64,000 nucleotides of DNA from a virus: positions 53,153 to 117,152 of IMG/VR virus record IMGVR_UViG_3300046804_005083. The stretch is one strand, 5' to 3'. Below are positions 24,820 to 32,725 of this stretch, piece by piece; positions within the stretch are counted from its first letter, which is position 1, and every line of letters starts with the position of its first letter. Under the pieces are notes generated by a model. That model was not told the DNA's origin and did no database searches. It saw only the letters and a list, made by a program, of their open reading frames with translations. Position numbers and translations under genes: made by a program.

Positions 24820-25002
24820 ATGCAAGATGAGTACCTGACACGATGCGTCGTTGATCCAATCAAACGAACCGTGTATCTTTACTCTAGTGAGGGGTCAGAA
24901 AAGCAAGTGTCCTGTGATACGGTTGAAGAGTTTATGAATGTGCTAGAATTTGTTCGTGCTACAGTGGATGAGGAAACACTCTCATACGCAAATCCACTTT
25001 AA
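24820..25002 (+). CDS. small conserved cyanophage early protein
   Basis: A 60-residue acidic protein, MQDEYLTRCVVDPIKRTVYL followed by EKQVSCDTVEEFMNVLEFV. It is the first gene after the strong early promoter. I recall close relatives in T4-like cyanophages. It has a simple beta-then-helix look and no catalytic motif. Expression straight after infection is likely from the promoter. Function is unknown. Confidence 0.65.
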   Translation: MQDEYLTRCVVDPIKRTVYLYSSEGSEKQVSCDTVEEFMNVLEFVRATVDEETLSYANPL

Positions 25003-25060
25003 AATCCATTTTTGGTCGAAAAAATTCTCCGGTAAAAATTGCCCTTATTACTTTTTTTAA

Positions 25061-25240
25061 ATGCGTCCAGAAACACGACAATCAATGGAAATGTTGTTCA
25101 CTGCAAAGTGGAACGTTCCGACCGCAGCAAAAAACTGTAATCTCACAAACAAAGAAATGAAGATTACGTTTAATGAATACTGCACTTTACATCCACCGAC
25201 TTATGTGGTAGAATCGGGTAGTCAACTCAATCTTTTTTGA
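25061..25240 (+). CDS. small conserved cyanophage protein, HTH-like
   Basis: A 59-residue protein, MRPETRQSMEMLFTAKWNVP, then TAAKNCNLTNKEMKITFNEY. The central helix-turn-helix-like spacing (VPTAAKNCNLTNKEMKITF) resembles small DNA-binding proteins, but this is a weak inference. Its stop codon lies inside the terminator hairpin at 25224-25247, so translation could affect termination. Homologues are known to me from other cyanophages without an assigned function. Confidence 0.6.
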   Translation: MRPETRQSMEMLFTAKWNVPTAAKNCNLTNKEMKITFNEYCTLHPPTYVVESGSQLNLF

Positions 25241-25247
25241 GTTTTTT
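25224..25247 (+). terminator. rho-independent terminator
   Basis: AACTCAA (25224-25230) pairs with TTGAGTT (25237-25243) around a TCTTTT loop, continuing into a T-run that ends at 25247. The stop codon of the 59-residue gene is inside the hairpin. Confidence 0.7.
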
Positions 25248-25259
25248 ATGAGTTAAAAA

Positions 25260-25697
25260 ATGAAAATATAGGGTCCTTATACTGGAAAAGACGGAAGACA
25301 AAGAATTGTTCTTTATGAAAATGGAAAAAGAACAACGGTTTCTTATCCAAAATATCTTTTAGAACAAAAAATTGGTAGACCTCTTTTGCCCGATGAAACT
25401 TGTGACCATATAGATGGAGATGTATCAAACAATTCTCTTGACAATTTACAAGTTTTAAGTAGAATTGATAATATAAAAAAACACGCAGCGGTACATAATA
25501 AAGCAGAAATGATTTATTCTGTGTGTCCCGAGTGTAATAAATCTTTCTATAAATCAGCAAGAGACATTAGACATAACAATATAAAACAACAAAAAGTTGG
25601 TCCATTTTGTTCTAAATCTTGTGCTGGTAAATATGGTCAAAGATTAAACAAAACTTTTAGAGGAGGAAAACCAAATCTAAACTATAAGCCCGTGTGA
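25260..25697 (+). pseudogene. HNH homing endonuclease interrupted by an amber codon
   Basis: The frame starts ATG AAA ATA and then TAG at 25269-25271, but continues as a recognisable HNH endonuclease: GPYTGKDGRQRIVLYENGKR, TTVSYPKYLLEQ, then DETCDHIDGDVSNNSLDNLQ. A cysteine-rich zinc region follows (CPECNKSFYKSARDI, FCSKSC). Relatives usually have a Tyr at the TAG position (TAT to TAG is one change). After TAG there is no ATG or GTG before the HNH motif, only a TTG at 25386. It is therefore either inactivated, read through, or affected by a sequencing error. Its 3' end overlaps the first ten bases of the tRNA at 25688. Confidence 0.65.
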
Positions 25698-25761
25698 CCC
25701 AGCGGAATGAGGTTCTCGACTTAAAATCGAGCAGTCGGCGGTTCGAATCCGCCCACGGGTA
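25688..25761 (+). tRNA. tRNA-Leu (anticodon UAA), short variable loop
   Basis: The cloverleaf is clear. The acceptor GCCCGTG pairs with CACGGGT, the anticodon stem CTCGA/TCGAG is perfect with loop CTTAAAA (anticodon TAA at 25122+: 25122-25124 offset within the stem, that is 25822 minus 700), and the T-arm is GGCGG-TTCGAAT-CCGCC. In plain terms the anticodon bases are the third to fifth bases of the CTTAAAA loop at 25720-25726, reading UUA codons. The variable loop is only five bases (CAGTC), although leucine tRNAs usually have a long variable arm. Identity is inferred from the anticodon only. No CCA end is encoded. Confidence 0.8.
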
Positions 25762-25810
25762 TTGGAAGATTTAAACGTCTTCTAAATAATCAAAAGTAGG
25801 AACAAATCCT

Positions 25811-26080
25811 ATGAAGTACAGAATTGATACCAGATATGTATGGTACAATCGTGGATCCCAAATAGTCCTAATGTATTTCATTCAGAATATTCCATTTTCT
25901 TTTGATGATGTTCCAGATGATGGTTTAAATGATTTGGAACTAATTAATTTGGCAGATAAACAAAAACGTTGGGAACCAGAGGATTTATATCAAGCATCCT
26001 ACTATCTTATGATGGAAGAATGTCATCCTCTTATGTTTGAAGTCGATCTGGAAAATCCAGAAATGATGCCTGCAGATTAA
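25811..26080 (+). CDS. hypothetical protein between two tRNAs
   Basis: An 89-residue acidic protein, with MKYRIDTRYVWYNRGSQIVL, IQNIPFSFDDVPDDGLNDLE and an end ENPEMMPAD. GTAGGAA lies before the ATG as a weak ribosome site. It fills the gap between the two tRNA genes, and its TAA stop ends one base before tRNA-Thr. No domain is recognised. The D/E-rich composition is similar to other small cyanophage proteins. Confidence 0.55.
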   Translation: MKYRIDTRYVWYNRGSQIVLMYFIQNIPFSFDDVPDDGLNDLELINLADKQKRWEPEDLYQASYYLMMEECHPLMFEVDLENPEMMPAD

Positions 26081-26081
26081 T

Positions 26082-26152
26082 GCCCCTAAAGCATTGTGGT
26101 GATGCACCGCTCTTGTAAAGCGGAGACGACAGTTCAATTCTGTCTAGGGGCT
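26082..26152 (+). tRNA. tRNA-Thr (anticodon UGU)
   Basis: The acceptor GCCCCTA pairs with TAGGGGC, the anticodon stem CCGCT/AGCGG encloses CTTGTAA (anticodon TGT, reading ACA), and the T-arm is GACAG-TTCAATT-CTGTC. ACA is an abundant Thr codon in the Thr-rich fibre genes of this window, so the tRNA may support their translation. Confidence 0.9.
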
Positions 26153-26172
26153 CTTAAAACACAAGTTTTAAA

Positions 26173-26343
26173 ATGAAAATCAATCTCTGGTACTGCAAAG
26201 ATATGCAACAGTGGCGTTGGACGCTATGTGATGATTCACGTCCTATTGTCAAACAAGAATCGGGGCAACAACCATTTCTTCGTGATGCTATGAATGATGT
26301 TGCCAATACCGTAGAATATATGATGAAACCCTCACAAGAATGA
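26173..26343 (+). CDS. small conserved cyanophage protein
   Basis: A 56-residue protein, MKINLWYCKDMQQWRWTLCD, ending NDVANTVEYMMKPSQE. The ATGA overlap with the next gene indicates coupled translation with the Mom-like protein. I recall this family from other T4-like cyanophages. The N-terminal beta-strand pattern and C-terminal helix are clear, but the function is unknown. A role as a partner of the downstream DNA-modification enzyme is possible from the coupling alone. Confidence 0.65.
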   Translation: MKINLWYCKDMQQWRWTLCDDSRPIVKQESGQQPFLRDAMNDVANTVEYMMKPSQE

Positions 26344-26966
26344 GTAAAAATACTCAATACTTTATAGATAGAGTAAGTAAAAAGGAACTTGAACCACTCC
26401 TTTTAACTTATCATTATCTTAAGGATGAAAGTAAATCATACAAGTCGGGTTTTAATTATGGACTCTTCAAGTATAACGAATGGGAATGCCCTCTTAGAAT
26501 TGGCAGCCCTCTTGCTTGCTGCATTTTTACTGGTTTCCCAGTACCAGAAATAGCAGTTGGTGCTTTTGGATTACAAAGACACGAACAAGAAGGTCTTTAT
26601 GAACTCTCTAGACTATGCGTTCATCCAGATCTTCAAAAGACCGAATATAATATCACTTCTTGGTTTGTTTCAAGGTGCATAAAAAGGTTTCGTAAGGAAA
26701 CAAACGTAAGAGCAATATTATCTTATGCTGACTCCTCTCATCATTCTGGAGTGATTTATCGTGCTACAAACTTTAAATATTATGGACTCACAGATCCTAA
26801 AAAAGACTTTTATTATGCTGATGGTACAAAACATTCAAGAGGAAGTGTTAAAGGTGCTGAAGGAGAATGGAGAGAGAGGAGTCGTAAACACAGATATCTT
26901 TTGGTATATGATAAGGCATTAAATATTCTTTGGAAAGAACAAAAATATTTCTCAACCTCCGAGTAA
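26340..26966 (+). CDS. Mom-like GNAT acyltransferase, putative DNA modification enzyme
   Basis: A 208-residue protein resembling phage Mu Mom, a GNAT-fold enzyme that modifies adenines in phage DNA so that restriction enzymes cannot cut. Matching blocks are YELSRLCVHPDLQKTEYNIT (acyl-CoA-binding region), then AILSYADSSHHSGVIYRATN and FKYYGLT, close to Mom's ISYADP...GTIY...GW.YVG pattern. A C-terminal basic segment (RSRKHRY) may contact DNA. It overlaps the small upstream gene by ATGA. Its TAA lies in the loop of a terminator. A general GNAT acetyltransferase is the alternative reading. I rate Mom-like at about two in three. Confidence 0.68.
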   Translation: MSKNTQYFIDRVSKKELEPLLLTYHYLKDESKSYKSGFNYGLFKYNEWECPLRIGSPLACCIFTGFPVPEIAVGAFGLQRHEQEGLYELSRLCVHPDLQKTEYNITSWFVSRCIKRFRKETNVRAILSYADSSHHSGVIYRATNFKYYGLTDPKKDFYYADGTKHSRGSVKGAEGEWRERSRKHRYLLVYDKALNILWKEQKYFSTSE

Positions 26967-26977
26967 TCGGGGGTTTT
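26956..26977 (+). terminator. rho-independent terminator after the Mom-like gene
   Basis: CCTCCGA (26956-26962) pairs with TCGGGGG (26967-26973), with one G-T pair, around the loop GTAA, followed by TTTT. The stop codon of the Mom-like gene lies in the loop. It separates the early segment from the late gene at 27023. Confidence 0.65.
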
Positions 26978-26983
26978 CTTGTT

Positions 26984-26991
26984 GATAAATA
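26984..26991 (+). promoter_or_regulatory. late promoter box
   Basis: GATAAATA, one base from the T4 late consensus, 31 bases before the ATG at 27023 and directly after a terminator. This placement favours independent late transcription of the giant virion protein. Confidence 0.6.
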
Positions 26992-27022
26992 ACTTATAAC
27001 GGAACTATAAGAATTAATAAAA

Positions 27023-30000
27023 ATGGGTCTCTCCAGATTAGATAATTTTTTGAAGAACACTAAGGGAAATCTAATTTATGTAAATCCAAACGATATTGAT
27101 GCTACAGACGCAATTGAAAATCAAGGCAACTCTTTGACAAGACCTTTTAAAACAATTCAAAGAGCACTAATAGAAGCAGCAAGATTTTCATATCAATCTG
27201 GTAGAAATAATGATAGGTTTGGAAAAACCACGGTTCTTGTTTATCCGGGAGAACATGTAGTTGATAACCGACCTGGATGGATTCCAGTTCATGATACTCC
27301 AATTAATGGCAACAATTATCTGTTAAGAAGTAGTGCAACTTCTGATAATTTAATACCTTTTAGATCTGTTACTAATTTTAACGTCAATAGTGCAGATAAT
27401 GACTTATACAAGTTGAATAGTATTCACGGTGGTGTTATAATTCCAAGAGGTGTTTCTTTAGTTGGTGTTGATCTTAGAAAAACAAAGATCAGACCTAAGT
27501 ATGTTCCTTCTCCAGAAAATGATGATATTGAAAGATCTGCAATCTTTAGAGTAACTGGTTCTTGTTTCTTCTTCCAGTTCAGCATCTTTGATGCCGATCC
27601 AAATGGAGTTATATATAAAGATTACACTGACAATTTATTTGTACCTAATTTTTCCCATCACAAACTCTCTTGTTTTGAGTACGCCGATGGAGTAAATCCA
27701 GTCTCAATTGATGATCAATTTATTACATATTCAACATCAAGAACTGATCTTGATATGTATTATGAGAAGATTGGTCTTGTTTATGGACCTTCATCAGGTA
27801 GACCTATTCCTGCTACTACAGATACTCTTTATGGAGATTATCCTGCAGTAGTTGATATTGAGAAAAAGGTTGATGAATACCGTATTGTTGGATCTACTGG
27901 TTTAGAAGTTGGAATTTCAACAATTACAGCAACAGCAGGATCAACTGCAATTACTGTTGGTCTCCAAGAATCTCTTCCTGGTCTTGAAGTAGATACTCCT
28001 ATTCAAATTAATGGAGTTGGTGCAAATGGATATGATGGACAATACGTTGTAAGTGAAGTCCTTGATTCCAAAACTATTAAATATGAAGTACAAAATACTC
28101 CATTAAACTTAATTCCACCAATCGCAAGTGCTACATTAAGTCTTTCTGTAGATACAGTAACTTCTGCATCTCCATATATCTTTAACGTATCATTGAGATC
28201 TGTCTGGGGTATGTGCGGTATGCTTGCTGATGGTAGCAAGGCAGATGGATTTAAATCAATGGTTGTTGCTCAATTTACAGGCATTGGTTTACAAAAAGAT
28301 AATAATGCTTTTGTGAAGTATAAGACTTCAGAAACAGAAGGTTTATATCAAGACACTACAGCAAGTGGAAATGAAAATATACATACCGATTCTCTTGCAA
28401 GATATAAACCAACTTACGAAAACTTTCATATTAAAGCAATAAATGATTCTTTCTTGCAGTTAGTTTCAGTATTTGCTATTGGATATGCTGCTCACTTCGT
28501 TGCCGAAAGTGGTGGTGACTTATCCATTACTAACTCAAACTCTAACTTTGGTGCAAAGGCATTAGTTGCAGATGGATATAAGAGCACTGCTTTTGCAAAA
28601 GATGATACTGGATATATTACTCATATTATTCCACCAAAGCAACTTGAAACATTAGAAAGTAGTGTAGAATATATTGCAGTTGATGTTGGAGTAACTACAG
28701 GCATAGGAAGCACAAGTAGATTATATCTCTACAATCAAACAAATTCCGCAGTTTTGCCCGATTACACAATTGATGGGTATAGAATTGGAGCAAAAGTTAA
28801 TGATAAATTAAATGTAATTCTATCAAAATCTGGAATCAGCACTCAGTATTCGGCAAGAATTATTATGCCGAATACTCAAAATAATCAAGAAATATCTTTT
28901 GAAAAATCATATTTTGTTGGAAAGAGTACTTTAGGAATTAATAGTATTTCCTCTAGTACTATTACCTTTACAGAACCACACTCTTTTTTAAATGGTGAAA
29001 GTGTTCGTGTTATAAGTTTGGATGGAAATATTCCTGATGGAATAAGAGCAAATCAACTTTATTATGTAATTACTTCTGGAATTGGAAGTGATCAGATTAA
29101 ACTCGCACAGACTTTCAATAATACTATAACTAATGACTTTATTTCAATCAATAATAGAGGAGGAACATTAAAAGTTGTAAGTAGAGTTTCCGATAAGAAA
29201 TCTGGAGATATTGGACACCCAATTGGATTTGATACTTCAGTAAATCAATGGTATGTTAATGTTGCAACAGCAGCATCTGAAAATAGCATTTATCCAGCAT
29301 TGTCTGGTTTAGGTGGTGTCGCCGTTCTTGGTTCAGCAACACCTAGAACATTTATTACAAGAAGACCAGATACTAGAAACTTAGTTGATACAATTTATCG
29401 TGCAAGATATGTAATTCCTGCAGATTCTTTTGCAAGACCACCTCTTGATGGATTTGTAATTCAAGAATCTAGTGAAACAATCGGTATTACTACCAGTGAA
29501 GTTGAATCATACTCAAGTATTCTTCCATTTACTCTTGCAAATACAACTCAACTAAGAAATTTTAGAATTATTTCAAATGCGGAGTGGAGTTCAAATGTAG
29601 CAAAATACACTACTGAACTACCTCATGAATTGAGTGCAGGTTCTGAAGTTGAAATCTTAAACATTAAGAGTGCAAATAATTCAACTGGAGTTGGAAACTC
29701 AGGATTTAACGGAATTTTCACTGTAACACAAATTAACAATTCTAAACAATTTAGTGTTACATTAAATAGTGCTGTTGGTCCCGGAACATTTACGAGTGAC
29801 ACTTCACTAAGAAATGTTTCTCTTCCATACTTTAAGAGAAAAAAATATTCAAACACTTATACTGTATATAGATCTCAAGAAGTACAAAAACATGTTAGAA
29901 AAGATGTTGCAAATGGAATAAGTGGACAAGATGGAATTTATCATTTACTTTTAGTAAACAACTCTAACAGTCCAGATATTTCTCCATTTACTGATTTAAA

Positions 30001-32719
30001 TTTCTCACAACCAATTCAGAATCTCTATCCACAAACAAATAGAGATAATCCAAATTCAGATCCAAGAGAATCAACATCGTTCTCTCTTCCAGACCCAATT
30101 GGACAAGTTGTTGTTAATGATCCACAATATAGTATCACAAAAGAAACTGTCAATAAGATTGCAAATGATTTTGGTCTTGGAATTGGAGTAACTAATGTTT
30201 ATTCTACTAGTGGTTCTGATCACATTATTCACACTGAAATTGATCATGGATTAAATCGTATTACTAGAGTAGGTATTGTAAGTGCCGGTCTTAATTATGG
30301 TTCAGGTATTGGAGTAACTCAAACATTTTATAATGCAAGACTTGTTGGATTTGCGGGATCAACTACGGGAGATTATGCTACCGCAAGAGTAACTGTTAAT
30401 AATGTTGGTTCAATTACTGCCGTTAAGATTATTGATGGTGGTAGTGCATATGGTATTGGAAATACTTTAACAGTTGTTGGTATTGCAACAACAACTGGAC
30501 ATATTGTTGGTGTAGTAAGTGTAACATCTATTTACAATAATGTTGGTGATTCATTAAAACTAGATGGAATTATTTCTGACGTATATACAAAATATAATAC
30601 TCTTTATAGAATTACTGGAATTGACACCGGATCTACAAAAATAGTTAAAGTATCTTCAGCATCAACATTATCATCGCCATATGCAGTATCGGGAATTGGC
30701 AATACAGTTGCAGCAAACGCATTTATTTCTTTAACAGGACAAGCACTTAAAGTTAATTCTATACAATATAATCCAGTCTCTGGATTGGCAACAGTCACAA
30801 CTCAGCAAAGACATGGTTTATTTGTCAATAATTCAGTAAAAGTTGGTGGAGCAAATAATTCATTCTATAACGGCGACTTTATAATTAAAAAAATTCAGTC
30901 CTCTAATTCTTTCCAACTTTTTATAGGAATTAGTACGGTTGGATTATCAACTTCTGGCAATATCTATGCATTTAGAACTGGATATTCTGCAAATGGCGGA
31001 AATGTTTCAATTGATGACGAAAATGTTTCTGGAAGAATGGTTTCAGAATATGCAGGAATTACAACTACTATTTCTGCACCAATTGTTGACGAACTAACAA
31101 CAACTGTTGAAATTGCAAATCTTACCACACTAGATTTACAAATTGGTGATCATTTAGAGATTGATAATGAAATCGTTAGAATTAAAACAACGGTTTTACC
31201 AGCAGATACAACAGTTTCTGTCTTTAGAGGAGTATTAGGAACAAGACCAACACAACACGATACAAACTCTGTTATTCGTAAAATTAAACCAAGACCAATA
31301 GAATTAAGAAGAAATTCAATTATTCGTGCTTCTGGACATACGTTTGAATATGTTGGATTTGGTCCTGGAAACTACTCCACTGCACTTCCATCAAAACAAA
31401 ACCGACAAATTACTGCACAAGAAGAAATTCTTTCCCAATCATTCAAGACTGATGGTGGACTTATTGTTTACACTGGAATGAATAATGATGGAGACTTCTA
31501 CATTGGAAATAAAAAAGTAAGTTCTGCAAATGGCCAGGAAGAGGTTTTTGATGCTCCTATTCCGACTATAACTGGAGATGATATTTCTTCTGGTGGTTTT
31601 AGTCTAGGATTTGATGTTCTTACTCCACTTGAAGCATCAATTAGTAGATCACTCAGAGTTGAAGGTGGTCCAAATGCAGATATTGTATCCGAATTTGATG
31701 GTCCCATTATTTTCAATAATAAGGTTACATCTAATTCTGAAAAGGGTATTGAAGCATATTCAATATATTTGCAAGGTGATGCTACAATCTCAAGAAAATA
31801 TACTGTTGGTATTGCTACACCATCTACTTCAGGAACACCTGGAGATGTTGTCTTCCGTTCAGAACCAGTAAAAGGTGGAACTGTTGGATGGGTATACACT
31901 ACAGATAATGATTGGTATCCTTTTGGAAATATTAGTATTTCCAAAAATTCTAGAATTGGAATTTTTGATCAAGTTGGAATTAACACAACCGATCCTGGAA
32001 CTTGTCTCTTAAGTATTGTTGGATCTGCTTCTACTTATTTCTGCTTTAATCAGTGGGGCGTTGGTATTAATACCAACGCAAATGCAACTTACGATTTAAA
32101 TCTCTTAGGAACAGCAAATATCACGGGCGATCTTTATGTAACTGGAACAATTTATGGAGCAGTAAATATTGATTCTCTTTGGTCATCAAATGCAACTGGT
32201 ATACATACTACAAGAAGTGTTGGAATTGCAACCACATCTGCAAAAGCAAATACTGCATTATATGTAAATGGTAAAACTGAAATTAATGGTGCCTTAAAAG
32301 TAGTTGAAGTTATTGAAAAGGCAACTGTTAACACATCAACAGTTCCAACAGGAACTTTGAATATTGATCTTGCAGAAAATAATGTTTATTATTATACCCA
32401 ACAAGCAACAGGAAATTGGACTATTAACTTTAGAGGAAATTCTGGACAAACTCTTGATAATTTCTTAGAAGTTGGAGATTCAATTACTGTTGCAATTATT
32501 ACAACCCAAGGAGTAACACCTTATTATAATAACATAATTAGAATTGATGGACTTCAAGTTACACCAAAATATTATGGAGGAACCCAGATTTTATCTGGAA
32601 ATTCAAGTGGAATTGATATGTATACATATGTTATTGTAAGAAAAGCAAACTCTTCTGGTCCATCATACAATCCAAATGATGATTTCACTGTGCTTTATTC
32701 ACAATCCCAGTACGCATAA
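27023..32719 (+). CDS. giant virion/tail protein with pectate-lyase-like N-terminus
   Basis: A 1898-residue protein. The N-terminus (residues about 15-90) reads LIYVNPNDIDATDAIENQGN, then SLTRPFKTIQRALIEAARFS and KTTVLVYPGEHVV, a pattern of right-handed beta-helix (pectate-lyase-like) proteins. The remainder is beta-rich, with many IGxTTxxS-like strands. Near residues 1635-1690 it has VGINTTDPGTCLLSIVGSAS and TANITGDLYVTGTIYGAVNI, which resemble tail-fibre shaft repeats. Similar giants are known as structural proteins in cyanophages. It probably forms part of the baseplate periphery or a tail fibre; the exact T4 counterpart is not clear. The gene is preceded by a late promoter. Confidence 0.65.
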   Translation: MGLSRLDNFLKNTKGNLIYVNPNDIDATDAIENQGNSLTRPFKTIQRALIEAARFSYQSGRNNDRFGKTTVLVYPGEHVVDNRPGWIPVHDTPINGNNYLLRSSATSDNLIPFRSVTNFNVNSADNDLYKLNSIHGGVIIPRGVSLVGVDLRKTKIRPKYVPSPENDDIERSAIFRVTGSCFFFQFSIFDADPNGVIYKDYTDNLFVPNFSHHKLSCFEYADGVNPVSIDDQFITYSTSRTDLDMYYEKIGLVYGPSSGRPIPATTDTLYGDYPAVVDIEKKVDEYRIVGSTGLEVGISTITATAGSTAITVGLQESLPGLEVDTPIQINGVGANGYDGQYVVSEVLDSKTIKYEVQNTPLNLIPPIASATLSLSVDTVTSASPYIFNVSLRSVWGMCGMLADGSKADGFKSMVVAQFTGIGLQKDNNAFVKYKTSETEGLYQDTTASGNENIHTDSLARYKPTYENFHIKAINDSFLQLVSVFAIGYAAHFVAESGGDLSITNSNSNFGAKALVADGYKSTAFAKDDTGYITHIIPPKQLETLESSVEYIAVDVGVTTGIGSTSRLYLYNQTNSAVLPDYTIDGYRIGAKVNDKLNVILSKSGISTQYSARIIMPNTQNNQEISFEKSYFVGKSTLGINSISSSTITFTEPHSFLNGESVRVISLDGNIPDGIRANQLYYVITSGIGSDQIKLAQTFNNTITNDFISINNRGGTLKVVSRVSDKKSGDIGHPIGFDTSVNQWYVNVATAASENSIYPALSGLGGVAVLGSATPRTFITRRPDTRNLVDTIYRARYVIPADSFARPPLDGFVIQESSETIGITTSEVESYSSILPFTLANTTQLRNFRIISNAEWSSNVAKYTTELPHELSAGSEVEILNIKSANNSTGVGNSGFNGIFTVTQINNSKQFSVTLNSAVGPGTFTSDTSLRNVSLPYFKRKKYSNTYTVYRSQEVQKHVRKDVANGISGQDGIYHLLLVNNSNSPDISPFTDLNFSQPIQNLYPQTNRDNPNSDPRESTSFSLPDPIGQVVVNDPQYSITKETVNKIANDFGLGIGVTNVYSTSGSDHIIHTEIDHGLNRITRVGIVSAGLNYGSGIGVTQTFYNARLVGFAGSTTGDYATARVTVNNVGSITAVKIIDGGSAYGIGNTLTVVGIATTTGHIVGVVSVTSIYNNVGDSLKLDGIISDVYTKYNTLYRITGIDTGSTKIVKVSSASTLSSPYAVSGIGNTVAANAFISLTGQALKVNSIQYNPVSGLATVTTQQRHGLFVNNSVKVGGANNSFYNGDFIIKKIQSSNSFQLFIGISTVGLSTSGNIYAFRTGYSANGGNVSIDDENVSGRMVSEYAGITTTISAPIVDELTTTVEIANLTTLDLQIGDHLEIDNEIVRIKTTVLPADTTVSVFRGVLGTRPTQHDTNSVIRKIKPRPIELRRNSIIRASGHTFEYVGFGPGNYSTALPSKQNRQITAQEEILSQSFKTDGGLIVYTGMNNDGDFYIGNKKVSSANGQEEVFDAPIPTITGDDISSGGFSLGFDVLTPLEASISRSLRVEGGPNADIVSEFDGPIIFNNKVTSNSEKGIEAYSIYLQGDATISRKYTVGIATPSTSGTPGDVVFRSEPVKGGTVGWVYTTDNDWYPFGNISISKNSRIGIFDQVGINTTDPGTCLLSIVGSASTYFCFNQWGVGINTNANATYDLNLLGTANITGDLYVTGTIYGAVNIDSLWSSNATGIHTTRSVGIATTSAKANTALYVNGKTEINGALKVVEVIEKATVNTSTVPTGTLNIDLAENNVYYYTQQATGNWTINFRGNSGQTLDNFLEVGDSITVAIITTQGVTPYYNNIIRIDGLQVTPKYYGGTQILSGNSSGIDMYTYVIVRKANSSGPSYNPNDDFTVLYSQSQYA

Positions 32720-32725
32720 TAACAG

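Noticed and set aside
31498-31944. A 148-codon minus-strand frame inside the giant virion gene
   Set aside because: It is a shadow of the sense frame, without a ribosome site or any recognised motif.
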